From positions 310,001-374,000 of the forward strand of contig NZ_AUBE01000006.1 in the NCBI RefSeq assembly GCF_000429085.1: 64,000 nucleotides of DNA, given 5' to 3'. Each line of letters begins with the position of its first letter. The stretch's first letter is position 1. Made by a program: the position numbers and the translations under genes. Source of the DNA: Streptomyces flavidovirens DSM 40150. Lineage in GTDB: Bacteria; Actinomycetota; Actinomycetes; Streptomycetales; Streptomycetaceae. Of this stretch, positions 30,862 through 39,689 are shown one piece after another. Below the pieces are notes generated by a model that had not been told where the DNA came from, made no database searches, and saw only the letters and a program-made list of their open reading frames with translations.

Positions 30862-31358
30862 CCAGCGCGGGTGTTACCGCCGCCCTCGACCTCTGCCTGC
30901 ACCTGGTACGCCGCGACCTCGGCGCGCAGGTGGCCGGTCAGCTGGCCCGCCGCCTGGTCGTGCCGGCCCATCGCGCCGGCGGACAGGCGCAGTTCATCGA
31001 CCAGCCCGTCCCCGAGACCGACGACGACAACCTCGGGCCGGCCCTCCAGTGGGCGACCGCCCGACTCCACGAGCCGCTCACCGTCGAAGACCTGGCCCGC
31101 CGCGCCCGTATGAGCCCGCGCACCTTCTACCGGCGCCTCCAGGAAGCCACCGGCACCACACCGCTCCAGTGGCTACTGGCCCGCCGCTTGGCCCGCGCCC
31201 AGTCCCTCCTCGAAACGACCGACCTCCCGATCGACCGTGTCAGCGAGGAGAGCGGCCTCGGCACGGCGGCCAACCTCCGCCGCCACTTCACCCTCCAGGT
31301 CGGCGTCTCCCCCAGCGATTACCGCCGCAATTTCGCCGGAGCCGGTGGCCGGATCTGA
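30861..31358 (+). pseudogene. Truncated GlxA-like AraC family regulator
   Basis: In-frame coding similarity begins at about 30861 with TSAGVTAALDLCLHLVRRDLGAQVAGQ, the end of the DJ-1/PfpI-like domain of GlxA/FtrA-type regulators. It then runs through the full AraC helix-turn-helix (LTVEDLARRARMSPRTFYRRLQ and IDRVSEESGLGTAANLRRHFTLQVGVSPSDYRR). The first about 170 residues and the native start are missing. An internal GTG at 30930 could in principle yield a 142-residue DNA-binding fragment. Its 5' end abuts the truncated oxidoreductase on the other strand, so one deletion appears to have removed the promoter region and both N-termini. Confidence 0.82.
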
Positions 31359-31533
31359 CAGATGGCCGTCATTGCGGTCGCGGGGTGGGTGGCCCCCATG
31401 GTCGAACACCTCACATATGTCATCAGTTTCTGTGCGGCAGATCGTTCTGTGGGCGGAGGGCGTGGCGCGGCGGCGCGACGAGGATGGAGCAATCGCGTAT
31501 GCCCGTACGCGAGTTGACCCCACGGGAGTGACC

Positions 31534-32901
31534 ATGACCCCAGCCCGCCCGTACGGCCGCCGACCGCACCACCGGAGAGGCCGCCTGGCCGTCGCGGCCT
31601 CGGCCGCCGTTCTGTCGCTCGCGGTCGGCGTCGTGCCGGCGCAGGCCGCCGCCGCCGAGCACGTGACAGCCACCCCCACCTACGCCACCTCCGGCGCGCC
31701 CTTCACCGGGGTCGGCGGCCACCGCCTCGACCGGGCAGCTCTGCGCGACTCCCTCGCGGCCATTCACCGGGCCGGTATGTACGGGGCCTATTCATCGGTC
31801 CGGGACGGCTCCGAGCAGTGGCGGGGCGCCACCGGATTAGCCGATGTGGACACCGAGCGCCGGATGCGCCCCGACTTCGAGCACCGGATCGGCAGCATCA
31901 CCAAGACCTTCACCGCGGTGGCCGTCCTCCAGCAGGTCCACAAGGGCCGCATCGGACTGGACGCGCCGATCGGGCGCTACCTGCCCGAGCTGGTACCGGG
32001 CGAGAGAGGCCGCGAGGTGACGGTACGCATGCTGCTCAACCACACCAGCGGCATAGCCGACTACGTACTCCCGGCCTTCCCGGGCGTCGTCGAAAACCCG
32101 GGCAAGGTACTGGAAGAAAACCGCTTCCGCCGCATGGACCCCGAGCACCTCGCCCGCCTCGGCCTCGCGGCGCCACCGGTCGCCGAACGCGGCAAGCACG
32201 CATACGCGAACACGAACTACATCCTCGCCGGGCTGCTGTTGCGGAAGGTCACAGGCCAGGACCCGGAAACGTACATCACCCGCAACGTGATCCGTAAGGC
32301 CGGGCTGCGGCACACCTACTTCCCCCGCTCGCCCTACATATCCGGGCCGCACGCCAAGATGTACGAGTCGATGTACGGCTACATCGACCCGGCCCGCGAC
32401 TTCAGCGCCTACGACATGTCCTGGGCCGGTACGGCCGGGGCGATGGTGTCGACCATGCGGGACCTCAACGACTTCTACCGCCAACTGCTCGGCGGAAAGC
32501 TGCTCGGCCCCGCCGAACTCCGCGCCATGAAGACCACCGTCCCGGCACACGTCCCGGAGCCGGGCCAGGAGGTCGTGATGCGTTACGGACTGGGCCTCTT
32601 CTCCATGCGCATGCCGAGCGGCTGGTACTGGGGCCACAACGGCGCTGTCTTCGGAGCCGGGACCTGGGCGCTCTCCACCGAGGACGGCCGCAGGCAGGTC
32701 GCGATGGGCTACAACCTGACGAAGTACGAGCGGTTCGACGAGGACAACAGGCCGAAGCCGGACCCGATAGGGAACGCGCTGTTCCGGTATGTCGACGGCG
32801 CGCTCAGCGACGCGGGGCAGTCCTCCGCACCCCGCCACCGGCCGGCACCCGGCTCACTTCCCCCGCTCAACGACCTGGTGAAACCCGGACAACTGCGCTG
32901 A
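31534..32901 (+). CDS. Secreted serine hydrolase of the beta-lactamase/DD-peptidase family (TTA codon)
   Basis: A 455-residue exported class C beta-lactamase-fold enzyme, probably a D-alanyl-D-alanine carboxypeptidase or related esterase. The ATG at 31534 follows GGGAG. The signal peptide has two Arg patches and cleavage near AQAAAAE. Active-site motifs: the nucleophile SxxK in GSITKTF, YxN in HAYANTNYILAG, and HxG in WGHNGAVFG. Leu102 is encoded by TTA (31837-31839), which makes translation depend on the bldA tRNA. It converges with the winged-helix gene, only 3 bp between the stops. Confidence 0.92.
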   Translation: MTPARPYGRRPHHRRGRLAVAASAAVLSLAVGVVPAQAAAAEHVTATPTYATSGAPFTGVGGHRLDRAALRDSLAAIHRAGMYGAYSSVRDGSEQWRGATGLADVDTERRMRPDFEHRIGSITKTFTAVAVLQQVHKGRIGLDAPIGRYLPELVPGERGREVTVRMLLNHTSGIADYVLPAFPGVVENPGKVLEENRFRRMDPEHLARLGLAAPPVAERGKHAYANTNYILAGLLLRKVTGQDPETYITRNVIRKAGLRHTYFPRSPYISGPHAKMYESMYGYIDPARDFSAYDMSWAGTAGAMVSTMRDLNDFYRQLLGGKLLGPAELRAMKTTVPAHVPEPGQEVVMRYGLGLFSMRMPSGWYWGHNGAVFGAGTWALSTEDGRRQVAMGYNLTKYERFDEDNRPKPDPIGNALFRYVDGALSDAGQSSAPRHRPAPGSLPPLNDLVKPGQLR

Positions 32902-32904
32902 GCG

Positions 32905-33777
32905 TCATCGCTCCGGCCGGAATTTGTGCGTACGGACGGTGTCCCGCAGCCGAGCCGCCTTGCCGCGTACGACGTCCGCCGGGAGGCGGTCGTCGTCCGG
33001 GCGTACGTACGGCTCACTGCGGCAGACGCGGCACAGACCACCCGCCAGGGATTCCGGCGTACCGGGGGCATGGCAGTCGGTGCACTCCATGACGTACCGG
33101 CCCTGGACGGGCGCCGGAAGCGCGGGCGGCAGCCGGTCGATCAGCCGGTTCTGTACGAAGCCGAAGGGGTGCCGTACGGGGTCGGGCAGCATCGTCGCGA
33201 CGGCCCGCACGAGCTGCGCCTCGGTGGCCCCCCGCCGGAACCAGTCCCCGGCGAGGTCGGCCAGCGCATCGCATTCCACGCCGGACAGGCCGAGCTGGGG
33301 ATGCTGGTGCACGAGCCGGGCGAGCGCGTCGCGCCCGCGCGCCGAGGCCTCCTGCGCGGGCGCGGGGTCGGCCAGTCCGGTCTGCGGAACATCGCCACCA
33401 AGGAAGGCGGCCCACCAGGCGTCGGGACGAGCGGTACGCGTGAAGAACGTCCGGTACACCCACCGCGCCCCTTCGGCGTCCAGCACTTCCCGGCGTACGC
33501 GCCGCAGGTGCCCGGCCTCGGAAAGCCTGCGCAGTACGGTGCCGACGGCGCACTGCCCGAAGCCTTCCAGCTCCCTGGCCAGCGCCTTGATGGAGATGTC
33601 GGCGCCGTCGGGCAGCCGGTCGATGTAACCGGCGATCGCCGCTTCACGCTTGGGCAAGTGTGCGAAATCCCCCGCACGGCGCGGCTCCTGGTCGGGCGCG
33701 GACCGTTTCCCGAACCCGGGCTTGGCCATCGGGTGGGCGGGCGCGTGCAGGGCGGGACTAAGCTGCTGAACAGCCAT
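32905..33777 (-). CDS. Winged-helix DNA-binding protein with C-terminal zinc ribbon
   Basis: A 290-residue protein, ATG at 33777. Residues about 45-115 form a helix-turn-helix (AAIAGYIDRLPDGADISIKALARELEGFGQCAVGTVLRRLSEAGHL, with RRVRREV and WVYRTFF as the wing). The middle part is helical (LSGVECDALADLAGDWFRRGATEAQLVRAVATML). The C-terminal part has a CxxC zinc ribbon (MECTDCHAPGTPESLAGGLCRVC). Such proteins are widespread in Streptomyces without an assigned role; the arrangement suggests a transcription or replication-initiation-like factor. An imperfect palindrome lies in its leader and could be an autoregulatory site. Confidence 0.75.
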   Translation of the reverse strand: MAVQQLSPALHAPAHPMAKPGFGKRSAPDQEPRRAGDFAHLPKREAAIAGYIDRLPDGADISIKALARELEGFGQCAVGTVLRRLSEAGHLRRVRREVLDAEGARWVYRTFFTRTARPDAWWAAFLGGDVPQTGLADPAPAQEASARGRDALARLVHQHPQLGLSGVECDALADLAGDWFRRGATEAQLVRAVATMLPDPVRHPFGFVQNRLIDRLPPALPAPVQGRYVMECTDCHAPGTPESLAGGLCRVCRSEPYVRPDDDRLPADVVRGKAARLRDTVRTHKFRPER

Positions 33778-33804
33778 GAGATCGCTCCACGATCTTGTTG
33801 GTCA

Positions 33805-33841
33805 GACCCCTGTGTGGTGCTGCTAACACCGCATGGGGGTC
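33805..33841. promoter_or_regulatory. Imperfect palindrome upstream of the winged-helix gene
   Basis: GACCCCTGTGTGGTG and CACCGCATGGGGGTC form a near-complete inverted repeat around the core TGCTAA, starting 28 bp ahead of the start codon. It may be an operator or a leader hairpin. The rest of 33778-34057 shows nothing else convincing. Confidence 0.4.
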
Positions 33842-34057
33842 GTTTCGTTGTGGCGCACGCTACACGGCAACAGCACTGCGTGGCGACCCGACCACAAAAA
33901 GTCATCACCGCTGCTACGCCGACCAGTTGGCGCGCCGCACGCGGGTTGGGTGGGAAGGATCCCCACCCCCCATTCCTAGCAAAAGCCGCTCGAACCTCGC
34001 CCCCCGAAGCTCAAGCACCAGGTGCTGCTCTGCTCTACGGCTGTCGACGCGGGTGTG

Positions 34058-35341
34058 TCAGGAATTCGGGGCGACCTTTGCCAGGCCGTTGATGATGCGG
34101 TCCATCGCGTCGCCGCCTGTCGGGTCGGTCAGGTTGGCCAGCATCTTCAGGGTGAACTTCATCAGCACCGGGTGCGTCAGGCCGCGCTGGGTGGCGAGCT
34201 TCATGACCTTCGGGTTGCCGATGAGCTTCACGAAGGCGCGGCCCATCGTGTAGTAGCCGCCGTACGTCTCCTTGAGGATCTTCGGGTAGGCGTGGAGGGC
34301 GAGTTCGCGCTGGGCCGGGGTCGCGCGGGCGTGGGCCTGGACGATGACGTCGGCGGCGATCTGGCCCGACTCCATGGCGTACGCGATGCCCTCGCCGTTG
34401 AACGGGTTCACCATGCCGCCCGCGTCGCCGACCAGCAGCAGGCCCTTGGTGTAGTGCGGCTGGCGGTTGAAGGCCATCGGGAGCGCGGCGCCGCGGATCG
34501 GCATCGTCATGTTGTCCGGGGTGTAGCCCCAGTCCTCCGGCATCGACGCGCACCAGGCCTTGAGGACCTCGCGCCAGTCCAGTTCCTTGAACGCCTTGGA
34601 GGAGTTCAGGATGCCGAGGCCGACGTTCGACGTGCCGTCGCCCATGCCGAAGATCCAGCCGTAACCGGGGAGCAGGCGGTCCTGCGGGCCCCTGCGGTCC
34701 CACAGCTCCAGCCAGGACTCCAGGTAGTCGTCGTCGTGGCGCGGGGAGGTGAAGTACGTGCGTACCGCTACGCCCATCGGGCGGTCCTCGCGGCGGTGCA
34801 GACCCATGGCGAGGGAGAGGCGGGTGGAGTTGCCGTCGGCCGCGACGACCAGCGGGGCGTGGAAGGTGACCGGGGTCTTCTCCTCGCCCAGCTTGGCGTT
34901 GACGCCGGTGATCCGGCCCGTACGGGGGTCGGTGATCGGCTCGCCTACGTTGCAGCGCTCGTGCAGGCGGGCACCGGCCTTCTGGGCCTGGCGGGCGAGC
35001 TGCTCGTCGAAGTCGTCGCGCTTGCGGACGAGTCCGTAGTCGGGGTACGAGGCCAAGTCCGGCCAGTCGAGCTGGAGGCGTACGCCGCCGCCGATGATGC
35101 GCAGGCCCTTGTTGCGGAGCCAGCCCGCCTCTTCGGAGATGTCGATGCCCATCGAGACCAGCTGCTTGGTGGCGCGGGGCGTCAGGCCGTCGCCGCAGAC
35201 CTTCTCGCGCGGGAACGCGGTCTTTTCGAGGAGCAGGACGTCGAGTCCGGCCTTCGCCAGGTAGTAGGCGGTGGTGGAGCCGGCGGGTCCGGCCCCGACG
35301 ACGATCACATCTGCGGTGTGCTCGGAGAGGGGCTCGGTCAC
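34058..35341 (-). CDS. Geranylgeranyl-reductase-family FAD oxidoreductase (MenJ-like)
   Basis: A 427-residue flavoprotein. FAD-binding VIVVGAGPAGSTTAYYLAKAG is at residues about 11-31; KVCGDGLTPRA is the family's conserved Cys-Gly-Asp-Gly, and LLVGDAGGMVNPFNGEGIAYAMESG the second FAD contact. Family members reduce double bonds of isoprenoid chains. In mycobacteria MenJ hydrogenates one unit of menaquinone, and Streptomyces quinones are partly saturated, so a menaquinone-tail reductase is the likeliest role given menG, mqnC and mqnA nearby (inference). The GTG at 35341 follows GGGAGATCCC; an ATG nine codons upstream (35368) is the alternative. Confidence 0.88.
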   Translation of the reverse strand: MTEPLSEHTADVIVVGAGPAGSTTAYYLAKAGLDVLLLEKTAFPREKVCGDGLTPRATKQLVSMGIDISEEAGWLRNKGLRIIGGGVRLQLDWPDLASYPDYGLVRKRDDFDEQLARQAQKAGARLHERCNVGEPITDPRTGRITGVNAKLGEEKTPVTFHAPLVVAADGNSTRLSLAMGLHRREDRPMGVAVRTYFTSPRHDDDYLESWLELWDRRGPQDRLLPGYGWIFGMGDGTSNVGLGILNSSKAFKELDWREVLKAWCASMPEDWGYTPDNMTMPIRGAALPMAFNRQPHYTKGLLLVGDAGGMVNPFNGEGIAYAMESGQIAADVIVQAHARATPAQRELALHAYPKILKETYGGYYTMGRAFVKLIGNPKVMKLATQRGLTHPVLMKFTLKMLANLTDPTGGDAMDRIINGLAKVAPNS

Positions 35342-35450
35342 GGCGGGATCTCCCGTAAGACTCGACATCGCGTGCCTTGGGGGCACAGGTCAGGGGCAGT
35401 CTATTGGGGGGCGCGGAGCGGTCCTCGGAAGGGTGGCCGGGGGAGGGTGG

Positions 35451-36389
35451 TCAGTAGAGGGTCCAGGTGGACAGCGCGGTGTCGAAGGTCTTGCGGGAGT
35501 ACTGCCAGTCCCGGTCCCGGCCCTTGGTGTAGATCGAGTAGTCGGTGCCGTTCGGCGCGATGTAGCCCTGGTCGATGGCGTGGAGGGTCTCGCCCGTCTG
35601 CTTGTCCGTGAACGTGTACTCCCAGATCGCGCCCGGGCGGCCCTGGAAGGTGTTCCGTTCCAGGCGCAGGCGCCGGAAGTCCTTCTGGTTGACCCTGGCC
35701 TTCTTCTCGATGCTGAGGAAGTTGTCGTACGAGGAGGCGTACGGGGGGTTGGGGACGACGCCGATGAGCAGGTGCTCCATGCCGGTGGAGCCGGAGTAGG
35801 TGATCTGGCCGGAGACAGCTTTCGTACGGGACCAGAGCTCGGGCACGGCGAGGGAGAAGCCGGCGGGGTCGGTCACCGTGCGGAAGCCGGCGGGGGCGTC
35901 AGGGGTTGGTGGACCTGGCAGGTCTGATGGGCTTTGTGGGGCTACCGGTGTGGTCTCCGGGATCTGCTGGGGCGGGGCCGTGGGCGCGGCCGTCGATGGC
36001 GCTGATGGTGTCGACTCGGTCGGGTGGTCGCTCGTGGTCACGACGGGCTTGTCGTTCTGCGACCGGGCCGGGGCGGTGCCGCCGCCGTCGTCGCTGAGCA
36101 GCAGCACACCGGCGGTCGCGCCGCCGCCGATGAGGAAGGCGGCGGTGAGTGTGGCCGCCCAGACGCGGGCGGGGTTCTTACGTGCAGGCGGAGGCCGGGG
36201 TCCAGGCGCGGGCACGGGCGCGAGGTGCACGGGGGGCGGCGGGTTGACGGGGGTGGCCGTCGCCGTCTCCATCGCTTCCAGGGGTACGGGTGGGACGTAC
36301 TGCGGCTGCGGTCGTTCGTGCCCGCACCTCAGGCAGTAGCGGGCGTCGTCGGAGACCTCGGTCCCGCAGTGCGGGCAGTGCGGCGGCAT
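35451..36389 (-). CDS. Zinc-ribbon, single-pass membrane protein with extracellular domain
   Basis: A 312-residue protein of unknown function. An N-terminal zinc ribbon (Cys5, Cys8, Cys19, Cys22: CPHC and CLRC) is followed by a Pro-rich cytoplasmic stretch, one transmembrane helix (about residues 76-98, VWAATLTAAFLIGGGATAGVLLL), a Pro/Thr/Ser-rich wall-spanning linker, and an exported alpha/beta domain (AGFSLAVPELW, to DTALSTWTLY). The same extracellular domain type occurs in Streptomyces Ser/Thr kinases and lipoproteins. It is probably an envelope sensor or scaffold; nothing more can be said. Confidence 0.72.
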   Translation of the reverse strand: MPPHCPHCGTEVSDDARYCLRCGHERPQPQYVPPVPLEAMETATATPVNPPPPVHLAPVPAPGPRPPPARKNPARVWAATLTAAFLIGGGATAGVLLLSDDGGGTAPARSQNDKPVVTTSDHPTESTPSAPSTAAPTAPPQQIPETTPVAPQSPSDLPGPPTPDAPAGFRTVTDPAGFSLAVPELWSRTKAVSGQITYSGSTGMEHLLIGVVPNPPYASSYDNFLSIEKKARVNQKDFRRLRLERNTFQGRPGAIWEYTFTDKQTGETLHAIDQGYIAPNGTDYSIYTKGRDRDWQYSRKTFDTALSTWTLY

Positions 36390-36485
36390 GGACCCATCTT
36401 GCCCGGCGGGCGGGGCGCGTCAACCGGCTTCCGGGAAGCGGGGGTTGCGGCGCCGGCCGGGGTGCGGCCGGGGAGCCCTTCCTGG

Positions 36486-37346
36486 TCAGCTGCCGAAGAA
36501 ATCACCCAGGGACGTGGCGAGCGCGTCCGGGGCCTCTTCGGCCACGTGATGTCCGGAGTCGATTCCGTGGCCGCGCACGTCGGGTGCCCAGTGCTGCCAG
36601 ATCTTCAGCGGGTCACCGTAGAGGTCTTCGAGGTCGTCCTGGAGCGACCACAGGATCAGTGCGGGGCAGTTGATCCGCTCGCCGGCCCTCCGGTTGGCTT
36701 CTTCGTGGCGCTTGTCGACGGTCAGACCGGCTCGGTAGTCCTCCAGCATCGCGCGCACCACGTCGGGGTTTCTGGTGGCCTCGCGCCATTCGTCGTAGTT
36801 CTCCTGCCCCATGCTCTGCGGATCGCCGCGGTACCAGCTGTCCGGGTCGGCGTTGATGACCCGCTCGGGAATGTCCGGCTGGGCGAAGAAGAACCAGTGC
36901 CACCATCGCGTCGCGAACTCCCCGGTGATACGGGACAGGTGCTCGCTGATGGGCAGGCAGTCGATCAGCGCCACACGGGACACCGAGTCGGGGTGATCGA
37001 GGACGAGGCGCAGCGCCACGGCTCCTCCTCGGTCGTGCCCGGCGAGCAGGAAGCGGTCATGGCCGAGGGAGCGCATCACCGCCAGCATGTCCTGGGCGAC
37101 CGCGCGTTTGGAATGGGCGGTGTGATCGGCTGTGGGTGCCGGGCCACGAGAGCGGCCGTATCCCCGCAGGTCGGGGCAGACGACCGTGAAGCCTCGCTCG
37201 ACCAGCCGCGGGGCGACGCGGTGCCAGGTCGCGGAGGTCCTGGGGTGGCCGTGCAGCAACAGCACCGGCGGGCCCTCTCCGCCGTAACGGACGAAGATGC
37301 TCGCGTCCCGCACCTGAACCAGCTTGGATTCGAAGTCTTCGAACAT
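36486..37346 (-). CDS. Alpha/beta hydrolase, haloacetate dehalogenase type
   Basis: A 286-residue enzyme, start at 37346 (MFEDFESK), with the spurious open frame to 37721 discarded. The oxyanion motif is HGHPRT and DLRGYGRS is conserved. The nucleophile elbow is GHDRGG with Asp105 in place of Ser, as in fluoroacetate/haloacetate dehalogenases. Asp129 (ALID) and the cap-domain pair His150-Trp151 in WWHWFFFAQP match the halide pocket of fluoroacetate dehalogenase; the distal catalytic His is in SGHHVAEEAP. The combination supports hydrolytic C-halogen cleavage of haloacetates; epoxide hydrolase is the main alternative. Confidence 0.85.
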   Translation of the reverse strand: MFEDFESKLVQVRDASIFVRYGGEGPPVLLLHGHPRTSATWHRVAPRLVERGFTVVCPDLRGYGRSRGPAPTADHTAHSKRAVAQDMLAVMRSLGHDRFLLAGHDRGGAVALRLVLDHPDSVSRVALIDCLPISEHLSRITGEFATRWWHWFFFAQPDIPERVINADPDSWYRGDPQSMGQENYDEWREATRNPDVVRAMLEDYRAGLTVDKRHEEANRRAGERINCPALILWSLQDDLEDLYGDPLKIWQHWAPDVRGHGIDSGHHVAEEAPDALATSLGDFFGS

Positions 37347-37381
37347 CACCCCAGCGTCTCGCACCCCGTGCCGGGAGGGGG

Positions 37382-38293
37382 CTAGAACACCGACAAACCC
37401 GTCAGCGTCGTGAAGCGGTCCAGGGCCGCCACGCCCGTCACCGAGTTGCCGCGCTCGTCCAGGCCCGGGCTCCACACGCACAGCGTGCACCGCCCCGGTA
37501 CGACCGCCACGATTCCGCCGCCCACGCCGCTCTTGCCCGGCAGCCCGACCCGGTGGGCGAATTCGCCGGCCGCGTCGTACGTACCGCACGTCAGCATCAC
37601 CGCGTTGATCTGCTTCGCCTCGCTGCGCGTCAGCAGCCGGGAGTCGTCCGCGCGCAGCCCGTGGCGGGCGAGGAAGCGCGCCGCCAGGGCGAGGTCCGCG
37701 CAGCTCATCTCGATCGCGCACTGCCAGAAGTAGTGGTCGAGGAGTGTGGGGACGGGGTTGGTGATGTTGCCGTACGACGCCATGAAGTGGGCCAGGGCCG
37801 CGTTGCGGTCGCCGTGCGCGGATTCCGACTCCGCGACCTCCGGGTCGAAGGCCAGGCCGGGGTTGCCGGATTCCTGGCGGAGGAAGTCGAGGAGTTCGCT
37901 GCTCGCGTCGCCGGTCAGGGTCTGGAGGCGGTCGGTGACGACGAGCGCGCCGGCGTTGATGAACGGATTGCGCGGGATGCCGTTCTCATACTCGAGCTGG
38001 ACCAGGGAGTTGAAGGGGTTGCCGGACGGCTCGCGGCCGACGTGCTCCCACAGGGAGTCGCCGCCCGTCGCCAGGACCAGCGCCAGCGTGAAGACCTTGG
38101 TGATCGACTGGGTGGAGAAGGGGCGCTGCCAGTCCCCGACTCCGTACACCTTGCCGTCCACATCCGCGATGGCCATGCCGAAGTGGCGCGGGTCGACGGC
38201 GGCGAGCGCCGGGATGTACTCGGCGGGTCTGCCGCTGCCGGCCTGCGGCGCCACGTCCCGCGCGATCCGCTCCAGGACCGACTGGTAGTCCAC
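37382..38293 (-). CDS. glsA: Glutaminase A
   Basis: A 303-residue cytoplasmic serine-dependent beta-lactamase-fold glutaminase that converts glutamine to glutamate and ammonia. Signature motifs: PFSTQSITKVFTLALVL (catalytic Ser-x-x-Lys), NSLVQLEYENGIPRNPFINAGALVV, LAHFMASYGNI, and GLPGKSGVGGGIVAVVPGR (conserved Lys-Ser-Gly-Val-Gly-Gly). GTG start at 38293, 10 bp downstream of menG on the same strand, so probably cotranscribed. Confidence 0.96.
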   Translation of the reverse strand: MDYQSVLERIARDVAPQAGSGRPAEYIPALAAVDPRHFGMAIADVDGKVYGVGDWQRPFSTQSITKVFTLALVLATGGDSLWEHVGREPSGNPFNSLVQLEYENGIPRNPFINAGALVVTDRLQTLTGDASSELLDFLRQESGNPGLAFDPEVAESESAHGDRNAALAHFMASYGNITNPVPTLLDHYFWQCAIEMSCADLALAARFLARHGLRADDSRLLTRSEAKQINAVMLTCGTYDAAGEFAHRVGLPGKSGVGGGIVAVVPGRCTLCVWSPGLDERGNSVTGVAALDRFTTLTGLSVF

Positions 38294-38303
38294 GGGTGGC
38301 TCT

Positions 38304-38999
38304 CTACTGCGGCTTCGTGCCGCGGTGCAGTGCTACGACGCCACCCGTCAGGTTGCGCCAGGCCACCTTCGACCAGCCTGCCCGCTGGAGCCGGGTCGCC
38401 AGTGCCGCCTGGTCGGGCCACGCGCGGATGGACTCGGCGAGGTAGACGTACGCGTCCGGGTTGCTGGAGACGGCCCGCGCGACCGGCGGCAGCGCGCGCA
38501 TCAGGTACTCGGTGTAGACGGTGCGGAACGGGGCCCACGTCGGGTGCGAGAACTCGCAGATCACGACCCGGCCGCCGGGCTTGGTGACCCGGTACAGCTC
38601 ACGCAGCGCCGCGTCCGTGTCCTGCACGTTGCGCAGGCCGAACGAGATCGTCACCGCGTCGAACACGTCGTCGCGGAACGGCAGCTTCGTCGCGTCACCG
38701 GCGGTCAGCGGCAGGTGCGGGTGGCGCTTCTTGCCCTCGCGCAGCATGCCGAGCGAGAAGTCGCAGGGGACGACGTACGCACCGGTGGCGGCGAAGGGAA
38801 GGGAGGAGGTGGCCGTACCCGCCGCGAGGTCGAGGACCTTCTGCGCGGGGCGCGCGTTCACGGCCTTGGCGACCTCCTTGCGCCACACCCGGTCCTGGCC
38901 GAGCGAGAGGACGTCGTTGGTGAGGTCGTAGTTCGCCGCCACGTCGTCGAACATCGACGCGACTTCGTGCGGCTGCTTGTTCAGGGATGCGCGGGTCAT
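38304..38999 (-). CDS. menG: Demethylmenaquinone methyltransferase
   Basis: A 231-residue SAM-dependent methyltransferase that completes menaquinone by C-methylation of demethylmenaquinone. Motifs: [26 protein letters not shown] (UbiE/MenG N-terminus), [16 protein letters not shown] (SAM motif I), [34 protein letters not shown]. With mqnC, mqnA, mqnE, mqnP and the UbiD/UbiX-type enzymes in the window it belongs to the futalosine menaquinone route. Confidence 0.96.
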   Translation of the reverse strand: MTRASLNKQPHEVASMFDDVAANYDLTNDVLSLGQDRVWRKEVAKAVNARPAQKVLDLAAGTATSSLPFAATGAYVVPCDFSLGMLREGKKRHPHLPLTAGDATKLPFRDDVFDAVTISFGLRNVQDTDAALRELYRVTKPGGRVVICEFSHPTWAPFRTVYTEYLMRALPPVARAVSSNPDAYVYLAESIRAWPDQAALATRLQRAGWSKVAWRNLTGGVVALHRGTKPQ

Positions 39000-39083
39000 G
39001 CTCCGTATTCAAGCAGTACGTCCCGAAGCCGGGATCAGCGGAATCCACCCTCGACCCGCCCCGTGATCACACCGGCTCCGCGC

Positions 39084-39680
39084 TCATACCCGCCCGCGGT
39101 ACACCAGCCGTCCGTCCAGGGCGGTGACCAGGCACGGCCCGTCACCCTTCTCCCCCGCGAATACGGCGAAGTCCGCGACGCCGGAGGGGGTGAGCACGCG
39201 TGGCCGCGCCGTGACCGGGGCGTCCGGCGTGCTCTCGTACCACCGGATGCCGGACCGCTCGACGGCCGTGCGCACCTCGGGCCGGGTGAACGGCCCGGCG
39301 AGCACGGTCGTGCCGCGCGCCAGCAGCCGCTGCACGCCGCGCCGGGCGCTGGCGCCCCACCGCGCGGCGGTCATGTCGAGCGCGTCCAGGGCGGCGCCGG
39401 TCAGGGGCTCGGTGCCGAGGGCGCCGGCCTCGCGGGGGTCGGGCCAGTAGGCGGCGTCGAGGAGCGCGGCGGCGTCCGGCTCGTACCGGCCGGGCGTCAG
39501 CAGCCCGGCCCACTCGCGGACGCGGGCCCGGTCGCCGTACGCGGCGTACAGCTCCTCGTACGGGCCGATGGCGGCGAAGCGCCGGCCGTCCACGACGACC
39601 GCGTGCCCGGTGTCCGTCCGCTCCTCGTCGGGATGATCCGCGAAGGGACGGACGCCGAGCACCCGGTGAATCGTCAGCAC
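39084..39680 (-). CDS. Imidazolonepropionase-like-domain protein linked to mqnC
   Basis: A 198-residue protein found next to mqnC in Streptomyces. GTG start at 39680 after AGGAG. It has an amidohydrolase composite-domain flavour (LTIHRVLGV, HAVVVDGRRFAAIGPYEEL, TPGRYEPDA, and the closing FAVFAGEKGDGPCLVTALDGRLVYRGRV) but lacks the metal-binding HxH/His/Asp set of a full amidohydrolase. It is therefore unlikely to be an active metallo-hydrolase; role unknown. It lies 58 bp after mqnC, and the gap consists almost entirely of a tandem repeat. Confidence 0.7.
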   Translation of the reverse strand: MLTIHRVLGVRPFADHPDEERTDTGHAVVVDGRRFAAIGPYEELYAAYGDRARVREWAGLLTPGRYEPDAAALLDAAYWPDPREAGALGTEPLTGAALDALDMTAARWGASARRGVQRLLARGTTVLAGPFTRPEVRTAVERSGIRWYESTPDAPVTARPRVLTPSGVADFAVFAGEKGDGPCLVTALDGRLVYRGRV

Positions 39681-39689
39681 GAGGCTCCT

